A stretch of 64,000 nucleotides of DNA from positions 1 to 64,000 of IMG/VR virus record IMGVR_UViG_3300028800_000086; one strand, written 5' to 3'. The translations under genes and the position numbers were made by a program. The stretch is from a virus. The notes beneath the pieces are model-generated. The model had not been told where the DNA came from and did not search any database. It saw only the letters and a list, made by a program, of their open reading frames with translations. This document shows, piece by piece, positions 14,718 to 22,563 of this stretch; position 1 is the first letter of the stretch, and each line of letters starts with the position of its first letter.

Positions 14718-16361
14718 TTACACGAAGTCGGTTGCGTTGATGTTGACGATAATGCTTTCGAACCCGCGCAGCGGCGGATAGGAAATCGCGAAGCCGGCGT
14801 ATCGCCCGATCTTGTAGTCGCCGGGATTTGCCGCGGTATAGGTCGTGAACGGGATAGCGTTGATCACGACGTTTCCGAGATATAGCCCCGCGTTGAAGTT
14901 GTTGATGAACGTCTGGCTATCGAGCGATGTGAGGACGACCGATCCCAACGCCAACCCGAAGGTGATCGCGCTCTGCGCCGTCGCCTGAAGGTTCTGTTGG
15001 AGACGATCGATGCCCTGCTGGTTGTAGTAAAGCGGGTTGATTGGATCGTTCGAACCGTTGATGACGGCGTTCGCCAAGTTCTCCGCGGCGTTGATCTGTA
15101 TCCAGTCGACCGAGTACCAGTAGTTGAACGGTCGCCCGTCCATCACGTGGCCCCAATAGAGAAGGTTCTGCTGGATGCCGCCTTCGTTTCCGACGCCGAC
15201 ATAGTTGACGTCGGCCGCCTTTAGCGTTGAAAGCAGAGCGCCGTTGCCGCGCGTCGGAAACGCCGTTACGCCGAACAGGAATGAGAAGCCGAGTTGGGGC
15301 ACCTTATTCGTGTTGCTGGGAGCGTAGTTCAACGTCACGAAGAAATCCGACGCGTTGGTGAATTCCGCGGCAGGAATTCCCGCCGAAGAATATAGGCTAG
15401 CGACAAGCGACGCGCCGCTAACGTACGATCCCGGATCGCTGGCGACGTTATAGATCAGCGTCGATCCCGTCGTTCCCGGTTGCGCTAGGAACGTTCCGTT
15501 GTATCCGGACGGCGTTCCTCCGCTGACCTTGAAGAACTGACCGGGCTTAACGGTGTGAGCATTTGTCGTCGTCGCGGTGACGACGCCGCCTGACCAGGTC
15601 GCGGCAGAGATCGTATCCGCCGGCCAAGCTCCATAGCGCGGCGCTTCGATCAAGGCGAGCACGCACTTCATTCCGCCATACAACGTATAGTTCGGAAGCG
15701 TTGTGGTGACGAAGAAGTATGTTTTCGCCGTCGTGCTTTCGAAGCCGGCGAGGAAGGTAAGGAACGACGGAACGCCGTCCCAATCGCGCGGCGTGAGATA
15801 GCTATAGAACAGGCCCGGGTTGGCCGTGATGAACGTGCCGAGCGCGGAAACGCCGGCCGCCGCTTCGCCCGCGCCGAGCTCAAGCGCGTAGACCGCTTGC
15901 TGCGCGCCTTGGGCGAAGAAGGTCGTGACCATCGATTGAAGTTCGGCAACGCCGCGAGCGGTGTACGTTCCCGCAACGGTCGCGGGCGACGTGCCCGGGT
16001 TCGTCGGGAGATAGTACGTGAACGCGGTACTGCTGGACGCCGTCGCGATGACGGTGCCGTTGTATCCTGCGGGCGTCGCGCCTTCGATATCCGTGGTGAA
16101 CTGTTCACCCACGGTGACGCCGTGCGCGGCTGACGCCGTTGCGGTCGCCAGGCCGCCGTAGGTGCTCGCCCAAGTAATCGACGTGAGCGCGAGCGGCGCG
16201 GGAAGAAGCGCCGTCAGGTCCGCGGGCTGCGTTAGCAACCCGTAATTGTAGGCACCGAGATTGGTGCCGCCTTGCGAGATCAACGCACCCATCTTCTGCA
16301 GCGCGTTCGGCGTCGGCGCTACAGACTGGGTGACGTTGACTGTGACGATCGGGTTGGTCAT
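14718..16361 (-). CDS. Tail sheath protein (DUF3383-like) with two inserted beta domains
   Basis: Protein of 547 residues. The start (L-I-S-Q-G-G-T-N-L-G-A-Y-N-Y-G) and the end (the tripeptide R-Y-A, then I-S-Y-P-P-L-R-G-F-E-S-I-I-V-N-I) fit sheath proteins of the DUF3383 type. Two copies of a small beta module interrupt it: residues ~58-128 (H-G-V-T-V-G, P-A-G-Y-N-G-T) and ~245-325 (W-S-G-G-V-V-T-A-T-T, P-S-G-Y-N-G-T-F). These probably decorate the sheath surface. The sheath contracts to drive the tube through the envelope. AAGGAGAG precedes the ATG. Confidence 0.82.
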   Translation of the reverse strand: MTNPIVTVNVTQSVAPTPNALQKMGALISQGGTNLGAYNYGLLTQPADLTALLPAPLALTSITWASTYGGLATATASAAHGVTVGEQFTTDIEGATPAGYNGTVIATASSSTAFTYYLPTNPGTSPATVAGTYTARGVAELQSMVTTFFAQGAQQAVYALELGAGEAAAGVSALGTFITANPGLFYSYLTPRDWDGVPSFLTFLAGFESTTAKTYFFVTTTLPNYTLYGGMKCVLALIEAPRYGAWPADTISAATWSGGVVTATTTNAHTVKPGQFFKVSGGTPSGYNGTFLAQPGTTGSTLIYNVASDPGSYVSGASLVASLYSSAGIPAAEFTNASDFFVTLNYAPSNTNKVPQLGFSFLFGVTAFPTRGNGALLSTLKAADVNYVGVGNEGGIQQNLLYWGHVMDGRPFNYWYSVDWIQINAAENLANAVINGSNDPINPLYYNQQGIDRLQQNLQATAQSAITFGLALGSVVLTSLDSQTFINNFNAGLYLGNVVINAIPFTTYTAANPGDYKIGRYAGFAISYPPLRGFESIIVNINATDFV

Positions 16362-16389
16362 GCGTGGCTCTCCTTATCGCTAGGCGTTT

Positions 16390-17358
16390 TTAGGAAGCGA
16401 GCACGCCAATGCTGGAGGTTCCGGCAGTCGGCACCGCGCCGTTGACATAGACCGGACCAGCCGCGGAAATCTTGCCCGCGCCGACGCTCATGCCGCCGTT
16501 GACCATTACGTCGCCGCCGGCTGACGCATGGACCGAGAAGTCGGCCGTTAGAGATGTTCCGCCGCCGCCCGTGAAGTTGTGGAAGGTGCAGTTGTCCATA
16601 TTGAGGACGCGATCGATGCCGCCCGAACCGATCAGAACGTGCACATCCGCCGCGTCGCTGCACCAGGAACGGAACTTGGTGTTGGAGAAGGAATTGCGCG
16701 GCGATCCGCCCGCGATTTCGAGCGAAGCGTTGTTCCCGGTCGCACGAAGGACCGTATCCAGGCCGATGACGCAGTTGTTGAACTCGTTTTCGCCCGTGCT
16801 CCCGGAGAGGAGAAGCGACCGCATGCCGGCGTGCGCAGCTGCTGTCGCGTTACCGCCGCCAAAGAACTGGACGCCTTCATAACCGTTTCGGCCGCCTTCG
16901 TCCTTCCAGCAGATTTGTGCCGACGCGTCCGCGAAGCCGTGGAACGTCGCGAAGTTCTCGAACCGATTTCCCTGGCCCGTAACGTCGACCAGCGGGCTGA
17001 AGACGGTCGACCCGGTCTGGCTGATACGCGCTCGGTTGTTGTTCGACGGCGAATTCAGACCGATGATGCGGCAGTTGTTCTTGGAAAAGGTGAGCGTCGC
17101 GGAGACGTGAGCGGTGCCGGTGATGAAGAGCAGATCACCGTCGACCATCAGTGCAACCGCCGTGGCCAGCGTCTTATAGGGCGTGTACGGTCCGCCCACA
17201 CCGGCTTGCGTGTCGTTGCCGTTCGTCTCGTCGACGAAGTACGTGTTGCCGGGCTTTCCGACCGACATCGGCAAACCTTGCGGGCTGGCCCATAGCGCGA
17301 CGGGATAGCCCTTGGCGGAAGTGCGGGCGTTCGGGAACAGAATTGCAGTCTGCGGCAT
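16390..17358 (-). CDS. Parallel beta-helix virion protein
   Basis: Protein of 322 residues. After a short N-terminus comes N-T-Y-F-V-D-E-T-N-G-N-D, then P-Y-K-T-L-A-T-A-V, the usual entry to a right-handed parallel beta-helix (pectate-lyase fold). Asn/Gly-rich turns repeat through the protein (N-N-C-R-I-I-G-L, E-N-F-A-T-F-H-G-F). The C-terminus is Gly/Ala-rich. No catalytic residues can be assigned. Lying between sheath and neck genes it may be a neck, whisker or head fibre rather than a distal tail spike. Confidence 0.6.
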   Translation of the reverse strand: MPQTAILFPNARTSAKGYPVALWASPQGLPMSVGKPGNTYFVDETNGNDTQAGVGGPYTPYKTLATAVALMVDGDLLFITGTAHVSATLTFSKNNCRIIGLNSPSNNNRARISQTGSTVFSPLVDVTGQGNRFENFATFHGFADASAQICWKDEGGRNGYEGVQFFGGGNATAAAHAGMRSLLLSGSTGENEFNNCVIGLDTVLRATGNNASLEIAGGSPRNSFSNTKFRSWCSDAADVHVLIGSGGIDRVLNMDNCTFHNFTGGGGTSLTADFSVHASAGGDVMVNGGMSVGAGKISAAGPVYVNGAVPTAGTSSIGVLAS

Positions 17359-17405
17359 TGTGCGTATCCTTCTTCGTGGACAGGACTTATTTAGCGATGC
17401 GCCCG

Positions 17406-18470
17406 CTATAACATCGGTGGAGGTAGTGGAGCGTCGGAAATCAGGATGCCGTTGACCGGATCGAGCAAGGCACTGACGATAAGCTGTCGCGCAATATTGC
17501 GCATCGAAGATTGATAGTAGTTCACATCAAACCTAATCCGCTTCTTCATCGCGATAACGGACAGTTCGCTTTGCGTCCTCTTATCGTCCAGGACGATCGG
17601 AATATTGCTGATGCCGAAGCGCGCCGTGTCCAACGTATATTGCGAGATGTTATCGAGAAGCGTCAGCGCAACGTCGTTATTCACGCCGTAAAGCGTAAGC
17701 GTGACGCGCTCCCTCGTGAACTGATCGTGCGTCATCGTCGGGCCAAGCGTCGGAGCCGCGGCAATCCCTTCGGTCGTCTCCGGATCAATATGAACCGTTC
17801 CATAAGGAGGCGGCAGGTTCGACGGCGACAAGTACGACGAAAACAACGGGATGCGGACCCGCGGCAGGAAAGTCGGATAGGGCGGATTGTAGTTGTTGAG
17901 CGCGAGCCAGGCCGGAAGGCTATTCGAGACGATAAGCTGATTGACGTTGAGCAACGCGGGGTTGTCGATGACCTGCGTATCCATCACCGAATAGATCGCG
18001 TTGCCGACGTAGTGGTGAAGGTTCGATTGCTTGTAGTAGGAACCGCGAGCCGAGAAGGCGAACCGGATGCCGTCGAACGACGCTATGTACAATTCGTCTG
18101 GAGCGATCTGGTTGAAGTCTGTGACCGGATTTTCCGCCGTAAACACCACGCGGTTGATCGCATAGGTCGCGTCTTCTTCCTGCGCCTGGTTCGTCGCGTA
18201 ATGCAACGACCCCATCACGGTCAACGTCGTCGTCGCTGTAGCTTCCTCCGATTGATTGTAAGTCGCCGTATTGAACACCATCGCGTTGTAGACGGCGGAT
18301 GATGCCGGCGCTCCGCTCCTTACCCAGAACACGAAACCGTCGAGCGGCAGGGCGACGCGGCGGTAAAGCTCAAACGTGATCTTTTGATTCAGTGATAACG
18401 TATCGACGCCGGCCTTGAGCGTCGATCCCAGCGGCGTGCGGCCGGCTACAGCATCGTCTACCGTCGACAT
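17406..18470 (-). CDS. Neck/tail structural protein of unknown type
   Basis: Protein of 354 residues between neck genes and the beta-helix gene. It is beta-rich with aromatic strands (G-F-V-F-W-V-R-S-G, D-E-L-Y-I-A-S-F-D-G) and a helical end (Y-Y-Q-S-S-M-R-N-I-A-R-Q-L-I). No enzyme motif and no firm family. Its position suggests a tail-terminator or neck-associated structural protein. TAA-ATG spacing to the previous gene is one base. Confidence 0.5.
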   Translation of the reverse strand: MSTVDDAVAGRTPLGSTLKAGVDTLSLNQKITFELYRRVALPLDGFVFWVRSGAPASSAVYNAMVFNTATYNQSEEATATTTLTVMGSLHYATNQAQEEDATYAINRVVFTAENPVTDFNQIAPDELYIASFDGIRFAFSARGSYYKQSNLHHYVGNAIYSVMDTQVIDNPALLNVNQLIVSNSLPAWLALNNYNPPYPTFLPRVRIPLFSSYLSPSNLPPPYGTVHIDPETTEGIAAAPTLGPTMTHDQFTRERVTLTLYGVNNDVALTLLDNISQYTLDTARFGISNIPIVLDDKRTQSELSVIAMKKRIRFDVNYYQSSMRNIARQLIVSALLDPVNGILISDAPLPPPML

Positions 18471-18944
18471 TTAATCCTCGACCCACGCGATGAAAGACGC
18501 GTCGTAAAGTCCTGTGTCGACAAACGAAGGCCGATCCTTGCGACGCTTCGACGCGCGCTTGAACCGTTTCGAGCGGCCCGACTTAGCGGCTTCCGTCGGC
18601 ACGCCGGCGACCCGCCCATCCATCTCGCGGTTCTGAAGAAATTCGTGGAAGCGATGCTGGATCGTGCTTATCGCGGCACCGGCCGGATCGAACGTCGGCG
18701 GCGCTCCATCGAGGATCGCGTTCAGCGCCTTAGCGAAGCTGTCCTGAAGATCGCCGCTAATCTGGTCGGCGTGAAGCTCGACAAAGTTCCCCATCACGTG
18801 GTAATGTTCTTCGAGGATTTCCGCAACGTCTCCCGTCGTGACGGAACTGTTGCGGACTTCCTTCGGCTTCCGCGCGCGGACTTCCTTGTAGCTCGCCGCG
18901 TCGGCATAGGGCAGGTCGATGACGCCGAAGACGATCGTGGTCAT
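18471..18944 (-). CDS. Neck protein candidate
   Basis: Protein of 157 residues from the ATG at 18944, which overlaps the previous stop (ATGA). The N-terminal third is predicted alpha/beta, the middle is helical (E-I-L-E-E-H-Y-H-V-M-G-N-F), and the end is very basic (S-G-R-S-K-R-F-K-R-A-S-K-R-R) before V-D-T-G-L-Y-D-A-S-F. The D-T-G-x-Y/L near the C-terminus recalls HK97 gp10-like neck proteins, but this is weak. Tail-completion role inferred from order. Confidence 0.45.
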   Translation of the reverse strand: MTTIVFGVIDLPYADAASYKEVRARKPKEVRNSSVTTGDVAEILEEHYHVMGNFVELHADQISGDLQDSFAKALNAILDGAPPTFDPAGAAISTIQHRFHEFLQNREMDGRVAGVPTEAAKSGRSKRFKRASKRRKDRPSFVDTGLYDASFIAWVED

Positions 18945-19330
18945 TTGACGCCATCCACGAGTGTACTTCCTAGCCACGTATATGCACCGTCTTTACGAAA
19001 CGGCAGGTCGGGCAAGTCGACGGTCTGTCCTTTCATATCGTGCGTGCAATCACCGAGAAACTGAATGCGACCTTCTTTCAGAAAATAATGACAGACGTCC
19101 AAGTGACCATCAGGCATCGGTCCGGTTCGCACGTTCATGCTCGGAGAAAACGTCGGTCGATCAACGTCGCCATCAAACGACCACTTAGCTCCATTATTGA
19201 AGGGTTGATCGACCGCGAAGTCGTGTGGTTCCTTGCACGCCGGACACCAGTGTGTGATCGTGGGAACGACGCGCCAACCGACGCGGCGAATTAACTTGTT
19301 GCTCATCCACGTCTGTGCAAATTCGCTCAC
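18941..19330 (-). CDS. DUF6527-like small protein
   Basis: Protein of 129 residues. GTG at 19330 overlaps the upstream stop (GTGA); an ATG at 19306 is an alternative. Features: C-P-A-C-K zinc-type pair, W-S-F-D-G-D, R-P-T-F-S-P-S, C-H-Y-F-L-K-E-G-R-I-Q-F-L-G-D-C-T-H. These match my memory of the DUF6527 family, common in phages and of unknown function. It is unusual to find it inside the neck gene block; it may be an inserted accessory gene. Confidence 0.6.
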   Translation of the reverse strand: MSEFAQTWMSNKLIRRVGWRVVPTITHWCPACKEPHDFAVDQPFNNGAKWSFDGDVDRPTFSPSMNVRTGPMPDGHLDVCHYFLKEGRIQFLGDCTHDMKGQTVDLPDLPFRKDGAYTWLGSTLVDGVK

Positions 19331-19788
19331 GAGAACCCCCAAATGCTTGGGCCATAGTCCTGGATAAACTCCAGGTATTGGCGACCCCAGGGCGTCTTGA
19401 GCCGCTGCAGATCGCTCATCGTCAAGTTCTCCGCGAACTTCGGAACCACGAGGCTTTCGCCAGTGCTTTCGTCGTTCGACGAAGTGATGATGCCGCCGAC
19501 GAAGCCTGTAAGGTTAAGTTCCTTGCGAAGGTCCTGGAAGTAAGTCAACGGTGGAATGTCTTGTGCATAGTTCACGAGACGATCGCCCGCCAGGTTATAG
19601 ACGGCCAGCGCATAGATGCTAGGTTGCGCCGGGTCGGGATTGCGAACACGGCAGAGCGCCCGGTTAACCAGAGCCAAAGACGTGTTGTATGAGGTAGCGA
19701 TCACCGCCGAGTTATCCGGCAACGCGCCGGTCGGAACGGCCATAACGTTTCGGATGAAGCTAAGATATCCGGCGAGCGTCGGTCCCAT
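19327..19788 (-). CDS. Head-tail connector candidate
   Basis: Protein of 153 residues between head genes and neck genes. The helical N-terminus L-A-G-Y-L-S-F-I-R-N-V-M, then a Y-A-L-A-V-Y-N-L-A-G-D-R-L-V segment and T-M-S-D-L-Q-R-L-K-T-P-W-G-R-Q. The last pattern resembles phage proteins annotated as gp53-like or connector proteins, but I cannot fix a family. TAATG overlap with the next upstream gene. Confidence 0.45.
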   Translation of the reverse strand: MGPTLAGYLSFIRNVMAVPTGALPDNSAVIATSYNTSLALVNRALCRVRNPDPAQPSIYALAVYNLAGDRLVNYAQDIPPLTYFQDLRKELNLTGFVGGIITSSNDESTGESLVVPKFAENLTMSDLQRLKTPWGRQYLEFIQDYGPSIWGFS

Positions 19789-20024
19789 TAGGCGTGCCCG
19801 TTCTTTAGCGGTCGAATGACTTGCGTCGTTGCGCCCGCGGAATTCTCGATGTAAGCGACGTCAAACGGCGCAGTCGCAAGGCTGCTCACCGAGAACCGAT
19901 CTGATTTGTCATCCTTGTGTGCGACAATATCGAAGTCGCCGCCGTTCGGAATGACGTCAATCAAGCCGCACTCGATAATCTTGAGGCGGCTTGATTTGGT
20001 GTTCTTGAGTTTGAGCGTGAGCAC
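19788..20024 (-). CDS. Small beta-rich phage protein
   Basis: Protein of 78 residues with a GTG start at 20024. The sequence is strand-rich (L-T-L-K-L-K-N, R-L-K-I-I-E-C-G-L-I-D-V-I) with one acidic loop (H-K-D-D-K-S-D). No family recognised. It lies in the head completion block and overlaps its neighbour by one base (TAATG). Confidence 0.5.
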   Translation of the reverse strand: MLTLKLKNTKSSRLKIIECGLIDVIPNGGDFDIVAHKDDKSDRFSVSSLATAPFDVAYIENSAGATTQVIRPLKNGHA

Positions 20025-20025
20025 G

Positions 20026-20592
20026 CTACGCCGCCGGCTGGTCCGAAGTCTTTTTGCCCTTTTTCCCGCCCGTCGCTTTCTTATCGACGCGCAGTCCTTC
20101 AGTCAGTCGGTTGCCGACCGGATCGGGTTCGCCCGGCTCCGGGTCCTGCTGCTCGATCTCGACTTCAAACGTTTGAAGCTTCGCCTGCGCTTGGACGGCG
20201 TTCTCAACGGCTTCATTGGCGACGACCGCCGCCGTCTCGCGACGCTTGCGGCCTTCCGAGGAGAGAACGCCCTTGTTGTGCTTGAACACGTCGGCAATAA
20301 GCTTCGCCGGCACGTCCTTGTCGATCGACACCAGATAGGGAACGACTGCGCGCGGCAGCCGCCCCATCTGTGAAATGTCGATCGCGCCGTAGACTTCCAG
20401 CTGCTTGATGATAGACTTCACCTGCTGCTCGTGCAGATCGCCGCCGACCACCACTTGCCTTCCCGCTAGGACGTTGATGCTCTTGGCGGTCCGGAAACGG
20501 TCGCCCGCATCCGGCTCGCCAAAAAAGTTATAGTCCAAGCGATAGAAAACCTGCTGCTGCTGCGGCAGGCAGTTCGCGACCTTGAGCCTCAT
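20026..20592 (-). CDS. Head/capsid-associated protein with charged tail
   Basis: Protein of 188 residues right after the major capsid gene. The first ~110 residues are globular (Y-R-L-D-Y-N-F-F-G, V-V-V-G-G-D-L-H-E-Q-Q-V). The rest is a flexible Glu/Pro/Asp then Lys-rich tail (D-K-K-A-T-G-G-K-K-G-K-K). AAGGAGAAACG precedes the ATG. Likely a head-completion or accessory protein; no family recognised. Confidence 0.5.
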   Translation of the reverse strand: MRLKVANCLPQQQQVFYRLDYNFFGEPDAGDRFRTAKSINVLAGRQVVVGGDLHEQQVKSIIKQLEVYGAIDISQMGRLPRAVVPYLVSIDKDVPAKLIADVFKHNKGVLSSEGRKRRETAAVVANEAVENAVQAQAKLQTFEVEIEQQDPEPGEPDPVGNRLTEGLRVDKKATGGKKGKKTSDQPAA

Positions 20593-20628
20593 TTCGTTTC
20601 TCCTTCGGGCTGTATGAGGTTTGTTGGC

Positions 20629-21645
20629 TTACTGGAACGCCATCGAGACGACGGTGACGGCCTGACCGCGCGGGCACCAGCCGGGGCTGAGACGCCATTC
20701 GCTCATCGAGTCAGTAGCGCCGCCCGGGAGCGGCGAAATGATTTCGACGGGCGCTGCGGTCGAGCAGTACGCAGTGACGCAAACGTCGCTGCCGGGCGTG
20801 ACCGTAGCGAAGATGTTGGTGTCGATGCGATCGCCCTTCGGCTTGCTGACCTGGGGCATATCGATGATGACCGCGTCGGTTCCGTTGGCTCCAGCGCCAA
20901 TCAGAGTGTCGTCATAGCACCAGTTGATCTTGTCGCCGTTCTCCTGCACGATGCTCTTCAGAGTTTCGGCGGTCGACGCGGTGCCTGCGCCTTCGCGCTG
21001 GAACTGCACCAACTGGACCACGTTGTACTCGAACATGCCGAGAATACGCTGCGGACCGAGAATGGTGAATTCCTTGCCGATGCCCAGTTGCAGCGTCCGG
21101 GTCTTAATGCCCAGGATGATCTGCGCGAGGTAGAACGCCATCTGACCGTTGTCGTAGGTGCTGGCCGTTGTGGCGCCGTTGCTATCGGGCGGAAGGTTCG
21201 TTTTCAGGATGTTCGGAGAATTCAGAATGCCTTCGCCGTTCTGCGGCTGCATTCCGAACAGGGTTGCGTCACGCGCGAGTTGGAAGTTGGCCTGGCGCAT
21301 TCCGAGCCGGTAGACTTCCGGCACCGAGAAGCCCCAACGGCCACCGGCCGCCACGTCGTGATGATCGTACTGCGAACGCGTCTTGAACAGATACGTCGGC
21401 GTGCTGATCATCGACGCCGCGATATCGACGCCGGGCAGTTCGTTCATCGAAGACTGGCCCGCGGCCATCTTGGTCCGCAGGTTCAGTTGCTTCATATAGA
21501 CCAGCAGATCATCTTCCGCCAGCCGAATACGAAGCTCGCCACCGGCAAGCGTGTCCATGAAGCCGGACGCCTGCGAGTACTGCAGCAGGATTTCCGGCTC
21601 GATGAACGACGGGTTGAGTGTGACGAATGCATTAGCCTGGATCAT
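20629..21645 (-). CDS. Major capsid protein
   Basis: Protein of 338 residues. It follows the protease/scaffold and cement genes in the order typical of tailed phages, and its size suits an HK97-fold capsid protein. Features: a helical N-terminus, an E-loop-like region (R-S-Q-Y-D-H-H-D-V-A-A-G-G), a spine-helix candidate (V-P-E-V-Y-R-L-G-M-R-Q-A-N-F-Q-L-A-R-D) and R-I-L-G-M-F. The closest family I can name is DUF2184-type capsid proteins. AGGACA precedes the ATG. Confidence 0.72.
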   Translation of the reverse strand: MIQANAFVTLNPSFIEPEILLQYSQASGFMDTLAGGELRIRLAEDDLLVYMKQLNLRTKMAAGQSSMNELPGVDIAASMISTPTYLFKTRSQYDHHDVAAGGRWGFSVPEVYRLGMRQANFQLARDATLFGMQPQNGEGILNSPNILKTNLPPDSNGATTASTYDNGQMAFYLAQIILGIKTRTLQLGIGKEFTILGPQRILGMFEYNVVQLVQFQREGAGTASTAETLKSIVQENGDKINWCYDDTLIGAGANGTDAVIIDMPQVSKPKGDRIDTNIFATVTPGSDVCVTAYCSTAAPVEIISPLPGGATDSMSEWRLSPGWCPRGQAVTVVSMAFQ

Positions 21646-21663
21646 TGTCCTATGTCCCCTTGC

Positions 21664-22563
21664 TCAGATTTGTATGACGGCGCAGCAGCCGTCGAAGTTG
21701 TAGGTGGCGAATCCGGTATCGACATCGTAGTCGACGGTCATGCAGTTGGTTTCCTGAATGTCCAGGACCTTGACCGGCAGGATCGTCGTCGAGCCGGTTC
21801 CGGAACCGGGAGTGACCGTGCCGCCCGTGATCGAGGAGATCGTCAGGCCGGTGGCGATCGCGTAAGTGATCGTATCGGCGGCCGGCTTGGTGAGAACGGT
21901 ATAGGTGCCGTTCGCCGTGGCCAGATCGCCGCCCGTTCCGGTCAGCGCCGAAACGACGATCGCGTCGCCCGGATCGACCGTGGTCAGCGCCGCCGTCGCC
22001 TTGAGCGTAACGATGCCTGTGCCGCTGTCGTACGACGACCCAGTCGCGTTGACCGTGTAAGCCGCCGCCGAGTAGGGCACCAGCAGCTGGTTGACGTAGT
22101 CCCAGCTGACGCTCGAACCGATCGGATCACCGATCAGATCAATCAACGCCGGATCGCACTTGACCGCGATGCGAGCGCGCGAGCCAAGCGCGTAACTCAT
22201 CACGGTGTTTCCGGAACCGGCGAGCGGCACCGGCGATTGCGGCGACGTGACCATGTTGTAGGCCTGGTCGAACACCGAGAAGCCGGCGAGCGCCTTCGAC
22301 CCGGTGGGTCCTGTGGCGCGGCCGACGATCACGCCGAGCGTCGGGTTGGGACCGCCCGAAGCGCCAGGAATGTTCTCATAGATGCCGACACCGCCCCACA
22401 TCGGAAGCGTTTCGGTATCGTCGAGCAGTCCCTGGCGCAGAGCGTAGCGCGTCGCCGGGTCGGGATAGGCAGTGCCCTGCCGAAGGCCGCGCGACTGCGT
22501 GTTGAAAAGTCCGTCGTTGCCAACGGTGACGACGAACGGATTGAAAGCGATTGACGCGGTCAT
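21664..22563 (-). CDS. Capsid cement/decoration protein with inserted beta domain
   Basis: Protein of 299 residues between scaffold and major capsid genes, the usual cement position. Start V-G-N-D-G-L-F-N-T-Q and an A-L-G-S-R-A-R-I-A-V-K-C-D strand are typical of structural cement proteins. Residues ~168-252 are an inserted module (G-T-G-I-V-T-L-K-A-T, G-D-A-I-V-V-S-A-L-T-G-T-G, N-G-T-Y-T-V, I-T-Y-A-I-A-T-G-L) nearly identical to part of the tail fibre at 25781-29575. TAATG overlap with the scaffold gene. Confidence 0.65.
   Translation of the reverse strand: MTASIAFNPFVVTVGNDGLFNTQSRGLRQGTAYPDPATRYALRQGLLDDTETLPMWGGVGIYENIPGASGGPNPTLGVIVGRATGPTGSKALAGFSVFDQAYNMVTSPQSPVPLAGSGNTVMSYALGSRARIAVKCDPALIDLIGDPIGSSVSWDYVNQLLVPYSAAAYTVNATGSSYDSGTGIVTLKATAALTTVDPGDAIVVSALTGTGGDLATANGTYTVLTKPAADTITYAIATGLTISSITGGTVTPGSGTGSTTILPVKVLDIQETNCMTVDYDVDTGFATYNFDGCCAVIQI
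21808..22062 (-). repeat. Beta-domain cassette, copy in the cement gene
   Basis: About 85 codons that align with 27630-27875 in the tail fibre gene. Nucleotide identity is high in places, with identical runs such as gtgccgcccgtgatcgag and atcgcgtaagtgatcgtatc. This suggests recent intragenomic exchange. Confidence 0.7.

Noticed and set aside
20614-22554. 646-codon open frame on the plus strand opposite capsid genes
   Set aside because: It mirrors the codon structure of the minus-strand capsid and cement genes, lacks a ribosome site and has Arg/Asp/Gly-rich composition typical of antisense frames in GC-rich DNA.
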